A stretch of 64,000 nt of DNA from Galbitalea sp. SE-J8 (GCF_030345695.1 NZ_JAUASV010000001.1:62001-126000), one strand, 5' to 3'; shown: positions 17,920 to 26,297, counted from the stretch's first letter. Made by a program: numbers and translations. Notes: generated by a model from the sequence alone, not told the origin.

Positions 17920-18366
17920 TTACTGAGCGACCTGGGAGAGGGTGTACGTCTTGGGCTGCTGCGCAGCGTGGGGGTGCTCGGGGCCGGCGTAGACCTTGAG
18001 CTTGGTGAGCTGGTCGCGGCCGAGCGAGTTCTTCGGCAGCATGCCGCGCACGGCCTTCTCGACGGCACGCGTCGGGTGCTTCTCGAGCAGCTCGGCGTAG
18101 CCGGTCGCCGAGAGGCCGCCCGGGTAGCCCGAGTGACGGTAGGCGAGCTTCTTCTGGAGCTTCTGGCCGGTGAGGGCCACCTTCTCGGCGTTGACGACGA
18201 TGACGAAGTCGCCGCCGTCGACGTGCGGGGCGAAGGTCGGCTTGTGCTTGCCGCGGAGCAGGGCGGCGACGTGGCTCGCGAGGCGACCGAGCACGACATC
18301 CGTCGCGTCGATCACGAGCCACTCGCGCTTCAGGTCCGCCGGCTTGGGGGAGAACGTGCGAGTCAC
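17920..18366 (-). CDS. rplM: 50S ribosomal protein L13
   Basis: A 148-residue L13, an early-assembling 50S protein. Core motifs are [50 protein letters not shown] and the [13 protein letters not shown] segment. The GTG at 18366 matches the family N-terminus TRTFSPK; the frame is open further upstream but without homology. The leader between this start and the next gene is about 200 bp and could carry autoregulation, as known for L13 operons elsewhere. Confidence 0.97.
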   Translation of the reverse strand: MTRTFSPKPADLKREWLVIDATDVVLGRLASHVAALLRGKHKPTFAPHVDGGDFVIVVNAEKVALTGQKLQKKLAYRHSGYPGGLSATGYAELLEKHPTRAVEKAVRGMLPKNSLGRDQLTKLKVYAGPEHPHAAQQPKTYTLSQVAQ

Positions 18367-18563
18367 AGGTGTACTGCTTTCTGGTCGAGTGAGGAGTTCG
18401 TGAATCCCGCTCCCGTCGCGCGTTCCGATCACGCCATGCGCTCTGCACAATGCTGACCGGAACCCGCCGTCGGAGGGCTCTTCTCGAGTGCTGCCGTGCG
18501 AACGGGCCGCAGGCACCAACGAGCTACTCTAGACCACCGGATGCCCCGGCGCCACCCGCGCGA
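18367..18563 (-). promoter_or_regulatory. rplM-rpsI leader and promoter region
   Basis: No gene is present. TAGAGT (minus strand, 18532-18527) is a plausible -10 box about 160 bp upstream of rplM, implying a long untranslated leader; the -35 match is weak. I could not define a specific regulatory fold. Confidence 0.35.
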
Positions 18564-20015
18564 TCACGGCTTCGCCGTGCACAGCACCTGTGGGCTCGCC
18601 CAGATTCCCGTCGTCGGAAGCCACAGGTCATAGTTTCCCGGCAGGGTCAGGATGAGACTCAGTTCCGAAACCCCCGTCACGTCGAGAGTGATCGGCTCCG
18701 GTGCATCGCCCGGCCACAGGTCGTCGTACTCGATCTCGTCCTGGGCGTCGAGTCGCGCCGTGAACCCGATGTTCTGCAACTCGTCGCCGCCGTCGAGCAC
18801 CGCGCGCGCCGCCTGAAAGCTCACGCAGCGTCCGCCCAGGCGCCACAAGCTGCCCCGCACGGTGTCGGATCGAATGGTGGTGTACCCGCGGCCCGACATC
18901 TGCGAGCCTGAAACCAGCCCGGACTTCGCGCTCAGTGAACCGGATGTGCCGGTCGCCGCGAGCGCGCTGTCGAGGGAGAACCAGGAATACGTCGCGACCT
19001 GCACAAGCGCCGAGTACACCTTCGTCGATGACGTTCCCGAGGTGATGCGGAAGCTGTAGTTGCGCACTCCGGCGCTCGGCATCGCGATCGTGACCGTCGC
19101 GTGGCCAGTGGCATCGAAGGTTGTCGCGGGTGCCGCGGACGTCCACGTCGTGGATCCGTCCTTCTGGTAGTAGAGCCCCGCCTCCGTGCCGGCGCGGGCC
19201 GGGCTCGCGGTGCCGGTGAAGGTCACGGTCTGACCCACCATCACTATCCCAACCGCGCTGGAGGTGATGGCGACCGCGTCGGACAGCGAAAGGGCGACGA
19301 GCGCGGAATTGCTCTCGGCGGCACTGAGACTCTTCGATCCGCGGAACACGGCTCGGAACTCGGCCGTGCCGACGGCCATTGGTGCGGCGCTTATCGCGAA
19401 GGACCCGTCCCCTCCAACGAGCCCCGTCGAGATCGTCGCCCAACTCTTCGCTGCACGCGCAAGTTCGCTCGACCCGAATCGCACCTGGAGTTCGAGCGGT
19501 GAGCCCACCAGGGGCGCGGTGGCGGTCCCGCTCACAAGCACGGGGTCGCCCGCGTTGAGCGCGGACGCCGACGTCCCGGTGATTCGGAGCCCCTGCGCCA
19601 CCACGATACGGCGCACGGTCGACGAACTCGATCGGTACTTCGCGCTCCCCTTGTAGAGAACCCTCGTGTCGACGTTGGCGGAAAGGGGCTGGGTCTTGAA
19701 CGAGGCTTTGCCTCGTTTGTCGGTGCGCACGCGCGCGATCGTGATCCAGGCCGTGGACTCGACCGGACGCATCTGCACAACGACGCGAACACGCTTGAGC
19801 GCCCTGTTGCCGGGCTTGAGCTTCACCCGGGCCGCAACGATCGCTGACCCTCCGGCCGTGACCGAACGGGTGACTGACGCCGATGTAGAGGTGGCAATTT
19901 TCCGGGTTTTCGCGTCCGCTGTCGGCACAACACCGCCGACCACAAGTAGCCCCGCCATGAGCAGGCTGAATCCCACCCGGGTGAAGGTCGGGATGCGTGA
20001 CCGGGATGCAAACAT
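18564..20015 (-). CDS. Secreted Ig-like repeat protein with a possible carbohydrate-binding C-terminus
   Basis: A 483-residue exported protein. The signal peptide spans residues 1-35 (VGFSLLMAGLLVVGGVVPTADA). Three or four bacterial Ig-like beta domains follow, with Val/Thr/Ser-rich repeats and SGTATAPLVGSPLELQVRF- and FTGTASPARAGTEAGLYYQK-type strands. The last 120 residues, with GGRCVSFQAARAVLDGGDEL and PITLDVTGVSELSLIL, resemble the NPCBM carbohydrate-binding fold, with two cysteines at the ends. The gene is visibly less GC-biased than its neighbours. GGAAGG precedes the ATG by 5 nt. Role unknown; a surface or wall-binding protein is likely. Confidence 0.75.
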   Translation of the reverse strand: MFASRSRIPTFTRVGFSLLMAGLLVVGGVVPTADAKTRKIATSTSASVTRSVTAGGSAIVAARVKLKPGNRALKRVRVVVQMRPVESTAWITIARVRTDKRGKASFKTQPLSANVDTRVLYKGSAKYRSSSSTVRRIVVAQGLRITGTSASALNAGDPVLVSGTATAPLVGSPLELQVRFGSSELARAAKSWATISTGLVGGDGSFAISAAPMAVGTAEFRAVFRGSKSLSAAESNSALVALSLSDAVAITSSAVGIVMVGQTVTFTGTASPARAGTEAGLYYQKDGSTTWTSAAPATTFDATGHATVTIAMPSAGVRNYSFRITSGTSSTKVYSALVQVATYSWFSLDSALAATGTSGSLSAKSGLVSGSQMSGRGYTTIRSDTVRGSLWRLGGRCVSFQAARAVLDGGDELQNIGFTARLDAQDEIEYDDLWPGDAPEPITLDVTGVSELSLILTLPGNYDLWLPTTGIWASPQVLCTAKP

Positions 20016-20501
20016 GACAGACCTTCCGTGGATTGGCCCTCATTCGATCAGTACACGCAGGTGCGGCGCGTCCCCGCTTTAGAGTGCTGGTCATAGTGGT
20101 GTCCCCCACCCAGGGCGCAACTGAAGTGAGGGCCACCGTCATCCGCGCGCACGCTCCCGTGAGCGCATCTCCGGCTCAGCGATCGACGAGCCCGTATCGC
20201 GGTCGGACGGCTTCGCCGCTGGTGCCGATCATCTCGCCGAGAGCGCGCCAGGAAGTGTTCATCTCGCGCGCCTGCCGAGCGGCGGCGGCGAGCCTCACGG
20301 CCATGAGCGGCGACATGAGTCGGTCGAATTCCCCTGGGGCAGGGTTTGGTCGTCATGTGCGCAACTCGGGCAGCGCGCGAATCGCATGCACCGATCGTTC
20401 CACTCTGGCATCGGCCGTTGTCCGCCATGTCGTGATCGAGGCAGATTGCCTCGCGCATTCGCCATCGCGGTCCGTCTTACGAATTGTGCGACACTTGGTT
20501 G
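20016..20501. other. Intergenic region of lower GC with a promoter and a gene remnant
   Basis: This 486-bp gap is less GC-rich than its surroundings. It holds a candidate promoter for the secreted Ig-repeat gene (TTGCGC at 20120-20115, 18-bp spacer, CTATGA at 20096-20091, minus strand) and the short helix-turn-helix-like frame listed separately. No other gene with a convincing start is seen. Confidence 0.5.
20176..20316 (-). pseudogene. Short helix-turn-helix-like ORF, possible remnant
   Basis: A 46-codon minus-strand frame that ends in SWRALGEMIGTSGEAVRPRYG. The pattern S-W-x-x-(I/L)-G-x-x-(I/L)-G-(T/S)-S, then A/V-x-x-R-Y-G, is typical of small actinobacterial helix-turn-helix segments. 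The frame extends 11 codons further upstream to a stop, and no ribosome-binding site is evident, so it looks like the tail of a decayed regulator rather than an intact gene. A small functional protein cannot be excluded. Confidence 0.3.
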
Positions 20502-20735
20502 ATGACAGCCACGATCACCTTCCGCCCCGATGAAGACGCGCGCCTCGCGCTGCAAGAGCTCACCGCCGACGGCACTCCGACATCGACCGCCGTTCGCAGT
20601 GCCCTGATCGAGGCTGCCGCCCGACACGGCAAGGCTAGGCTTCGCGCCGAAGCAGAAGCGCTGGCGGCGGATCCGCACGACCGCGCCGAGGCCGCACAGG
20701 TGCTGCGTGACCTGGAGACGCTTCGTGCGTGGTGA
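20502..20735 (+). CDS. Putative antitoxin, ribbon-helix-helix type
   Basis: A 77-residue acidic protein. The N-terminal ATITFRPDEDARLALQEL is a beta strand plus helix as in ribbon-helix-helix antitoxins of the MazE type, then STAVRSALIEAAARHGKARL, and a charged C-terminus that would wrap the toxin. The ATG at 20502 is preferred over a frame opening 18 nt earlier, because homologous N-termini begin with this strand. Its stop overlaps the toxin start by 11 bp, the usual antitoxin-first order; probably autoregulated. Confidence 0.8.
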   Translation: MTATITFRPDEDARLALQELTADGTPTSTAVRSALIEAAARHGKARLRAEAEALAADPHDRAEAAQVLRDLETLRAW

Positions 20736-21039
20736 CGTGCTCTGGTTGCGCGCACCCCGCGGCACGACCGGGCACGAGCAGCGCGGCGCCCGATATGCCG
20801 TCGTCGTGCAGTCCGACGACCTGCACCCGCTCTCGACGTGGCTGGTCGCGCCCACGTCGACGTCGGCGAGACCCGCAAGCTTCCGCCCGTCCATCGACCT
20901 CAACGGAACCCCGACCCGAGTGCTCGTAGAGCAGACCTCCGCCGTCGACCCAGGTCGACTGGGCGAGCAGGTCGGGCATCTGAGCGTCGACGAACTTCGC
21001 GCTGTCGAGGCGGCGCTGCGCCTCGTGCTCTCAGTCTGA
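20725..21039 (+). CDS. MazF/PemK-family toxin
   Basis: A 104-residue toxin of the MazF endoribonuclease fold. It begins with VRGDVLWLRAPRG, matching the family's RRGDI(W/V) start, followed by GARYAVVVQSDDLHP (usual form R-P-x-V-V-V-Q), a STWLVAPTSTS segment and VLVEQTSAVDPGRLG, where the family has Q-x-R-(T/A)-(V/I)-D. Here the usual arginine is serine, so cleavage activity should be tested. The GTG at 20725 has GGAGA 7 nt upstream. The 3' end overlaps the truA stop region by 9 bp in convergent orientation. Confidence 0.83.
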   Translation: MRGDVLWLRAPRGTTGHEQRGARYAVVVQSDDLHPLSTWLVAPTSTSARPASFRPSIDLNGTPTRVLVEQTSAVDPGRLGEQVGHLSVDELRAVEAALRLVLSV

Positions 21040-21939
21040 CGGATGCCGCGGCGTCACCGGCTCGCGCATCGCGCGGGTCTGCAGCGCGCGGGCGGCGAGC
21101 TCGCCGTCTGGCGGGTAGCCGACCTCGACGAGCGTGAGGCCCTTCGCGGGCGCGACGATGAACGCGCTCGTGCGCTCCCGGGCGTCGCGGAGCGCCCGCA
21201 CGTCGTCGCCGCCGAGCCGCGCAGCGCCGACCGCGATGCTCGCGCCGACGAGCGCGCGCACCATGCTGTGGCAGAACGCGTCGGCGCGCACCGTGGCCAC
21301 GAGCACGCCGGTGCCGGGCTCGCGCCGCCAGGCGAACTCCTGCAGGGTGCGGATCGTCGTCGAGCCCTCGCGTGGCCGGCAGAACGCCGCCCAGTCGTGC
21401 AGTCCGACGAGCTCGGATGCCGCCGCCGCCATCGCGTCGACATCGAGCAGCACGGGGTGGGTGACGACGAACGCGCGGGAGAGCGGATCGCGCGGCGCCG
21501 CGGTATCCGCGACCCGGTACTCGTACCGGCGCCACACCGCGGAGAACCGCGCGTCGAAGCCCTCGGGCGCGACCCGGGCGCCGCGCACGACGACGTCGCT
21601 GTCGAGCCCGAGGATGCCGTTGACGCGGCGCACGAGCGCCGCCGGCCCGTCCTCCTTGAGGCTCGCGAGCTGGGCTGCGGTGAGGTCGAGGTGCGCGACC
21701 TGGCCGGTGGCGTGCACGCCGGCATCCGTTCGCCCCGCGACCGTCAGCCGCGGCGGCTCGCCGTGCCGGCGGACGATCGTGGCGAGGGTCTCCTCGAGCA
21801 CGCCCTGCACGGTGCGCAGCGCCGGCTGCCGTCCCCAGCCCGCGAACGCGGTGCCGTCGTAGGCAATGTCGAGACGGATGCGCGTGCCCGAGATGCGGGT
21901 CTCCGACAGGGGCAGCGCAGAGCCGCGGCGCTCAGACAA
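21031..21939 (-). CDS. truA: tRNA pseudouridine(38-40) synthase TruA
   Basis: A 302-residue pseudouridine synthase for positions 38-40 in the tRNA anticodon arm. The catalytic aspartate is in VAGRTDAGVHATGQVAH, with the fold-typical RLDIAYDGTAFAGWG start, DARFSAVWRRYEYRV, and FCHSMVRALVGASIAVG near the C-terminus. No ATG or GTG fits; the TTG at 21939 has GTGAGG about 7 nt upstream and overlaps the VapC stop by 8 bp, so translation is coupled to the toxin gene. In related genomes truA usually follows rplQ directly; here about 3.8 kb of other genes lie between. Confidence 0.93.
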   Translation of the reverse strand: MSERRGSALPLSETRISGTRIRLDIAYDGTAFAGWGRQPALRTVQGVLEETLATIVRRHGEPPRLTVAGRTDAGVHATGQVAHLDLTAAQLASLKEDGPAALVRRVNGILGLDSDVVVRGARVAPEGFDARFSAVWRRYEYRVADTAAPRDPLSRAFVVTHPVLLDVDAMAAAASELVGLHDWAAFCRPREGSTTIRTLQEFAWRREPGTGVLVATVRADAFCHSMVRALVGASIAVGAARLGGDDVRALRDARERTSAFIVAPAKGLTLVEVGYPPDGELAARALQTRAMREPVTPRHPSD

Positions 21940-22357
21940 GCTCGAACCTCACGCCGAGCGCCCGGTAGGTCTCCGCCGCGCGACGGTCGCGGCTCAGCAG
22001 CAGGGCGTCGTGCTCGCGCGCCGTGGCCCCGACCAGGGCGTCGTAGACGCCTCCGCCCGCGATGCCGACCCGGACCAGCTCGGCGAGCAGTGCGCTCGCG
22101 CCCTTCGCGCTGAGCTGTCGGCTCCGCGGGAAGTCGGTGGCGATCAGCCGCTGCGCCGCCGCGGGACTCAGCCGCTGCGGCCTCGGCAGCCGGGTGAGCA
22201 CGGAGTAGGTCTCGTGCATCGCGTGGCCGGCGAGACCGATCGCCGCGCCGGACACCCGCGCGAACGTGGCCTCGTGGCCCGGATGGTCGGGCTGCACGAG
22301 GGCGATCGCGACGCTCGTGTCGACGAGCAGGTCGGCCGTGCTACCTCTGGTCGCCAA
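21932..22357 (-). CDS. vapC: PIN-domain toxin, VapC type
   Basis: A 141-residue PIN-domain ribonuclease-like toxin. The first acidic ligand is in ADLLVDTSVAIALV, the second in MHETYSVLTRLP and the third in GGGVYDALVGATAREHDALLLSRDRRA, giving the usual D-E-D-D quartet. The only in-frame start is the TTG at 22357, with AGGAAG 7 nt upstream; it overlaps the antitoxin stop by 17 bp. Its own stop overlaps the truA start, so a core tRNA gene sits in the toxin operon. Confidence 0.88.
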   Translation of the reverse strand: MATRGSTADLLVDTSVAIALVQPDHPGHEATFARVSGAAIGLAGHAMHETYSVLTRLPRPQRLSPAAAQRLIATDFPRSRQLSAKGASALLAELVRVGIAGGGVYDALVGATAREHDALLLSRDRRAAETYRALGVRFELV

Positions 22358-22571
22358 GGCGGAGCTTCCTGACCTGCTCGTCGTCGACGTAGCCGCCCGG
22401 CGGAAGGGTCAGCAGACCGTCGCGCTCGACGAGCTCGTCGCTCGCGAGCGGCACGACGCGCAGTTCGGCGTTCGCCACCACGATCTCGACCGGCCCCTCG
22501 GTCAGGCCGAGCTCGTCGCGCAGCGACTTCGGCACGACGATCCGGCCGGCCTTGTCGATGGTGGTGCGCAT
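22341..22571 (-). CDS. vapB: AbrB/MazE-fold antitoxin, VapB type
   Basis: A 76-residue antitoxin. The swapped-hairpin DNA-binding domain is MRTTIDKAGRIVVPKSLRDE with LGLTEGPVEIVVANAELRV; the C-terminal half is acidic (DELVERDG, DDEQVRKLRL) and would block the PIN active site. TAATCT (22583-22578) ends 6 nt before the ATG, so the transcript is leaderless, and the same region would be the autoregulatory operator. Confidence 0.88.
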   Translation of the reverse strand: MRTTIDKAGRIVVPKSLRDELGLTEGPVEIVVANAELRVVPLASDELVERDGLLTLPPGGYVDDEQVRKLRLGDQR

Positions 22572-22577
22572 GGCAGG

Positions 22578-22583
22578 AGATTA
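22578..22583 (-). promoter_or_regulatory. vapBC -10 box (leaderless)
   Basis: TAATCT on the minus strand ends 6 nt before the vapB ATG, with no Shine-Dalgarno sequence. The AbrB-like antitoxin is expected to bind here. Confidence 0.55.
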
Positions 22584-22699
22584 CCATCCGCACTGGCAGC
22601 GGGCTGGTCATGAGCTCCGCGCGCGGTTCGCCGCGACGTTCCGTCCATCGGCCGCGCCGCCTACGCTGGACCTGCCGCCTCCCACCGGCCCCCTCCCTG

Positions 22700-24604
22700 A
22701 TGACGATCACCGCCGAGATCCCCCGCCCCGTCGCCGCCACGACCCCGCCCGCGACGGGTCGCACCCGCATCCCGGGCCTCGACGGCATCCGCGCGCTCGC
22801 GGTCATCGCCGTGCTCGTGTTCCACCTGCTGCCCGGTGCACTGGACGGCGGCTACATCGGCGTCGACGTGTTCTTCGTGCTCAGCGGGTTCCTCATCACC
22901 GGACTGCTGCTGCGCGAGCGCGACCGGTCGGGCGGCATCCGCCTGCGCCGGTTCTGGCAGCGGCGCGCGCGCCGGCTGCTGCCCGCGCTCACGGCGGCGG
23001 TGCTGGCCTGCTCCGCGGCGGCGTTCCTGGTCGGCGGCGACGTGCTCGTCGACCTCTGGCGGCAGGTGCTCGGCGCCGCGACGTTCAGCTACAACTGGCT
23101 CGACGTGCTGCGCGGCGGCGACTATTTCGACGACGCCAGCCCGGAGCTGTTCCGCAACCTGTGGTCGCTCGCCGTCGAGGAGCAGTTCTACGCGCTCTGG
23201 CCGATCGCCGTGCTCGGGCTCTGCCTGGTGCGCTCGCGCCGGCTGCGCGTCGGCCTGAGCCTCGGCGTCGCCGCGGCATCCGCGGGCGCGATGCTGCTGC
23301 TCTCGCTGCTCGGCGCGGACGGCTCCCGCGTCTACTACGGCAGCGACACGCACGCGTTCGGCCTCGCCCTCGGCGCCGCAGCGGCCTTCGCGCTCGACGC
23401 GCGACCCGCCGGCGGATGGGGCGCCCGCCTTCGGCGCGGCGTCGCGATCGCGGGCGGCGTCGCGCTGCTCGCGCTCGTGCTGCTCGCGCGGATGCTGCCC
23501 ACCGACGGCCCGGTCGTGTACCGCGGCGGCCTCGTCGGGGTCGCCGTGCTCGCGACCGCGTTCGTCGTCTCCGTCGCCGTGCCGGGCGCCCCGCTCGGCC
23601 GCGTGCTCGACCTCGCGCCGCTGCGCTGGATCGGCGAGCGCTCGTACGGCATCTACGTCTGGCACTGGCCCGTGCTCGTGCTCGCCCTCGCGTGGGTGCC
23701 GGCGTTCGACTTCGACCCGCAGGGCCGGATCGTGCTCGCCGTCGGCGTGACGCTCATCGCGGTCGCCGCGGCGGCGATCTCCTACCGCTGGCTCGAGGTG
23801 CCGATCCGCGAGCGCGGCCTGCGCGCCACGGCGAGCGCGTGGGCGGATGCCGCCCGCGGCTCGCGCGGCGGTCGCGGTGCCGCGATCACGGCATCCGTCG
23901 TCGTGTTCGCCCTCGCCACGATGGCGTGCCTCGGCCTGCTGACGGCACCCGCGCGCACCTCGACGGAGGCGGCGATCGCGGCGGGCCAGGCGGCGATCGC
24001 GACGCACGGCTCCGACTCGCGGGACGGCGGCGCACCCGCACCGGGGGCGCTCGCACCGGGCCAGGCCGCGACGGACGAGGCGACGGCCGCGCCGCTGCAG
24101 GCGGCATCCGGGCCGATCACCGGCGACCAGATCACGGCCATCGGCGACTCGGTGATGCTCGCGGTCGCCCCCACGCTCGAGGCGGGACTGCCCGGCATCT
24201 CGATCCACGCGTCCGTGGCACGGCAGGCGGCGAAGGGGCCGACGATCGCCGAGAAGCTGCGGGCGCGCGGTGAGCTGCGCTCCGTGCTGCTCATCGGTCT
24301 CGGCACGAACGGCGTCGTGAGGGCCGCGGACCTCGACGCGATGATCGCGGCGGCGGGCCCGGGCGCGCGCGCCGTGCTCGTGAACACGCAGGCTCCGCGC
24401 TCGTGGGTCAAGGGCGTCAACGCGACGCTCCGGAAGTACGCCGCCGCGCGTCCGGGCGTCGTCGTCGCCGACTGGCACGGGGCCATCCACGGCAAGCTGT
24501 CGTACCTCGGCCCGGACCGGATCCATCCGGGCGGGCCGAGGGGCGGCACGGTCTACCTGCGGGCCGTGCGCGCGGCGCTCACGGAGCTCGAGGCGGGCGG
24601 CTGA
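22700..24604 (+). CDS. AT3-SGNH membrane acyltransferase (OafA/YrhL type)
   Basis: A 634-residue two-domain O-acyltransferase. Residues 25-400 are the acyltransferase-3 membrane domain with about ten helices, the conserved PGLDGIRALAVIAVLVFH (H42) and FFVLSGFLIT. After a linker rich in Ala, Pro and Gly (residues 435-475) comes an SGNH domain with the nucleophile S484 (AIGDSVM), GLGTNG and the D606-x-x-H609 pair (PDRIHPGG). Such fusions acetylate peptidoglycan or surface glycans. The ATG at 22700 is set by the start of homology; the upstream ATG at 22610 has none. Confidence 0.9.
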   Translation: MTITAEIPRPVAATTPPATGRTRIPGLDGIRALAVIAVLVFHLLPGALDGGYIGVDVFFVLSGFLITGLLLRERDRSGGIRLRRFWQRRARRLLPALTAAVLACSAAAFLVGGDVLVDLWRQVLGAATFSYNWLDVLRGGDYFDDASPELFRNLWSLAVEEQFYALWPIAVLGLCLVRSRRLRVGLSLGVAAASAGAMLLLSLLGADGSRVYYGSDTHAFGLALGAAAAFALDARPAGGWGARLRRGVAIAGGVALLALVLLARMLPTDGPVVYRGGLVGVAVLATAFVVSVAVPGAPLGRVLDLAPLRWIGERSYGIYVWHWPVLVLALAWVPAFDFDPQGRIVLAVGVTLIAVAAAAISYRWLEVPIRERGLRATASAWADAARGSRGGRGAAITASVVVFALATMACLGLLTAPARTSTEAAIAAGQAAIATHGSDSRDGGAPAPGALAPGQAATDEATAAPLQAASGPITGDQITAIGDSVMLAVAPTLEAGLPGISIHASVARQAAKGPTIAEKLRARGELRSVLLIGLGTNGVVRAADLDAMIAAAGPGARAVLVNTQAPRSWVKGVNATLRKYAAARPGVVVADWHGAIHGKLSYLGPDRIHPGGPRGGTVYLRAVRAALTELEAGG

Positions 24605-24611
24605 CCGGGCC

Positions 24612-25565
24612 TCAGCGCTCGGTGACCGTTCCCCACAGGCGTGCGATCGGCTTCACGACCGCCGGCTTCACGAGCGTCCACGTCGCCACGAGCACGGCGA
24701 TCGAGACCGCGAACACGGCGAACCCCGCCCACGACACCTCGTCGGTTCCCCAGTACATGTGGCCGAGGTTGCGCAGCGCGCCCGTCGCGAGCACGAGGGT
24801 GACGTGCACGATCGTGAAGCCGACGAAGTAGACCATCACGGGGAAGTGCACGGCGCGTGCGAGCGGCTCCGGGAACGCGCGGCTCGCGCGCGTCCAGCGC
24901 TCGGACCAGGCGGATGACATCCGCAGCCCGGTGACGAAGGCGAGCGGCGCCGCGACGAACACCGTGAGAGCGTAGCTGAGCAGCTGCAGCGCGTTGTAGT
25001 TCGCCCAGCCGTTCTCGGTCGGCCAGTCGAGCGAGGCGTACTGCAGGCCCGCCGAGATCGCGTTCGGCACGATGTCCCAGCTCGTGGGCACGATGCGCAC
25101 CCACTGACCGGTCGCGAACAGCAGCACGACGTACACGACGCCGTTCGCGATCCAGAGCGCGTCGACGGTGAGGTGCAGCCAGAGGTGGATCGACATCCGG
25201 CGCGGGGCCGCCCGTGTGCGGACGAAGCGGGTGTTGTCGCGCTGCCAGAACATCCTCGGGCGCTGCCTGGCGCGCAGCGTGAGGCCGGTGCGCACGAGAG
25301 CCACGAGGAAGAACGCGTTGAGGAAGTGCTGCCAGCGCAGCCACGCGGGGAAGCCCACGGGCGCGTCGTCGGGCAGCTCGCTGTGACCGGGATAGGTCGT
25401 GAGGAAGTCGGCGACCGCCGGCTGCGCCCGCAGCCAGTGGGCGAGCAGCACGACGAGCGCGGCCACGACGATGAGCGCGGGAACCAGCCAGATCAGGCGG
25501 CCCCAGCGGCGCTGCAGGAACGGGCGATCGCCCTTTCCGGCCGGGCCGCGGGCGGCGGTCGTCAT
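24612..25565 (-). CDS. Cytochrome b/b6-like integral membrane protein
   Basis: A 317-residue protein with five or six helices, resembling the di-haem cytochrome b561 / nickel-hydrogenase b-subunit family that passes electrons to membrane-anchored molybdoenzymes. Possible haem histidines lie in WLRWQHFLNAFF, IHLWLHLTVDALW, ARAVHFPVM and TIVHVTLV. No molybdopterin oxidoreductase subunit is encoded next to it, so its partner is elsewhere or lost. It ends 8 bp from the convergent acyltransferase gene. Confidence 0.75.
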   Translation of the reverse strand: MTTAARGPAGKGDRPFLQRRWGRLIWLVPALIVVAALVVLLAHWLRAQPAVADFLTTYPGHSELPDDAPVGFPAWLRWQHFLNAFFLVALVRTGLTLRARQRPRMFWQRDNTRFVRTRAAPRRMSIHLWLHLTVDALWIANGVVYVVLLFATGQWVRIVPTSWDIVPNAISAGLQYASLDWPTENGWANYNALQLLSYALTVFVAAPLAFVTGLRMSSAWSERWTRASRAFPEPLARAVHFPVMVYFVGFTIVHVTLVLATGALRNLGHMYWGTDEVSWAGFAVFAVSIAVLVATWTLVKPAVVKPIARLWGTVTER

Positions 25566-25678
25566 GCGTTCTCCATCGTGCGATGCGGCCCGCCCGGGAT
25601 CGGGTGAGCGGATGCCGCGGCCACCATCCTGGCAGATCGCGCGGCCGCGGCGACCGGGTCCGAGGTCCCGGGATGCGA

Positions 25679-25710
25679 CGAGGCCCGGCGGGTGAACCCG
25701 CCGGGCCTCG
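25679..25710 (-). terminator. Terminator of the S10-spc-alpha superoperon
   Basis: A perfect 14-bp stem (CGAGGCCCGGCGGG, loop TGAA, complement) starts 33 bp past the rplQ stop. It marks the 3' end of the ribosomal superoperon; no U-tract. Confidence 0.8.
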
Positions 25711-25742
25711 ATCGTGGTGCTCGCTGTGGCAGCGCGGAGGCG

Positions 25743-26297
25743 TTACTTCGCCTCGTCCTCCGCGGGGGCCTCGGTCGCGTCCTCGGCGGCCTCCTCGACG
25801 ACGGGCGCGTCCTCGACGACGGTCGCGTCCTCGACGGGGGCGTCCTCGGCGATCTCGGCGGCGTCCTCCGCGGGCGCCTCCTCGGCGACCGGCGCGGCCG
25901 GCGTCGCGGCGGGCTTCGCCTTCTTCGCCTTCGGGGTCACGGGCTCGAGCACGAGCTCGATCTGCACCATGGGGGCGTTGTCGCCCTTGCGGAAGCCGAG
26001 CTTCGTGATGCGCGTGTAGCCGCCCTCGCGCTCCGCGACGAGCGGGGCGATCTCGGTGAACAGCTCGTGCACGACGCTCTTGTCGCCGATGACCGCGAGC
26101 ACGCGGCGACGCGAGTGCAGGTCACCGCGCTTCGCGAACGTGATGAGGCGCTCGGCGACGGGACGCAGGCGCTTGGCCTTCGTCTCGGTCGTCTTGATGC
26201 TCTTGTGCGTGAAGAGCGCTGCGGCGAGGTTGGCGAGCAGAAGACGCTCGTGCGCGGGGCCGCCTCCGAGGCGGGGTCCCTTGGTGGGGGTGGGCAT
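25743..26297 (-). CDS. rplQ: 50S ribosomal protein L17 with an acidic tail
   Basis: A 184-residue L17. Residues 1-118 are the normal protein ([69 protein letters not shown]). Residues 119-184 add a tail of Ala, Glu, Asp, Val and Pro ([20 protein letters not shown]) that is strongly acidic and has no place in the bacterial core fold. Such tails occur in some actinobacterial L17 proteins; their role is unknown. Last gene of the superoperon. Confidence 0.96.
   Translation of the reverse strand: MPTPTKGPRLGGGPAHERLLLANLAAALFTHKSIKTTETKAKRLRPVAERLITFAKRGDLHSRRRVLAVIGDKSVVHELFTEIAPLVAEREGGYTRITKLGFRKGDNAPMVQIELVLEPVTPKAKKAKPAATPAAPVAEEAPAEDAAEIAEDAPVEDATVVEDAPVVEEAAEDATEAPAEDEAK

Noticed and set aside
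20048-20458. A 136-codon gene in the 20.0-20.5 kb gap
   Set aside because: It has no ribosome-binding site, no recognisable motif and an odd Arg/Cys/His-rich composition; only the short helix-turn-helix-like frame nearby shows a plausible pattern.
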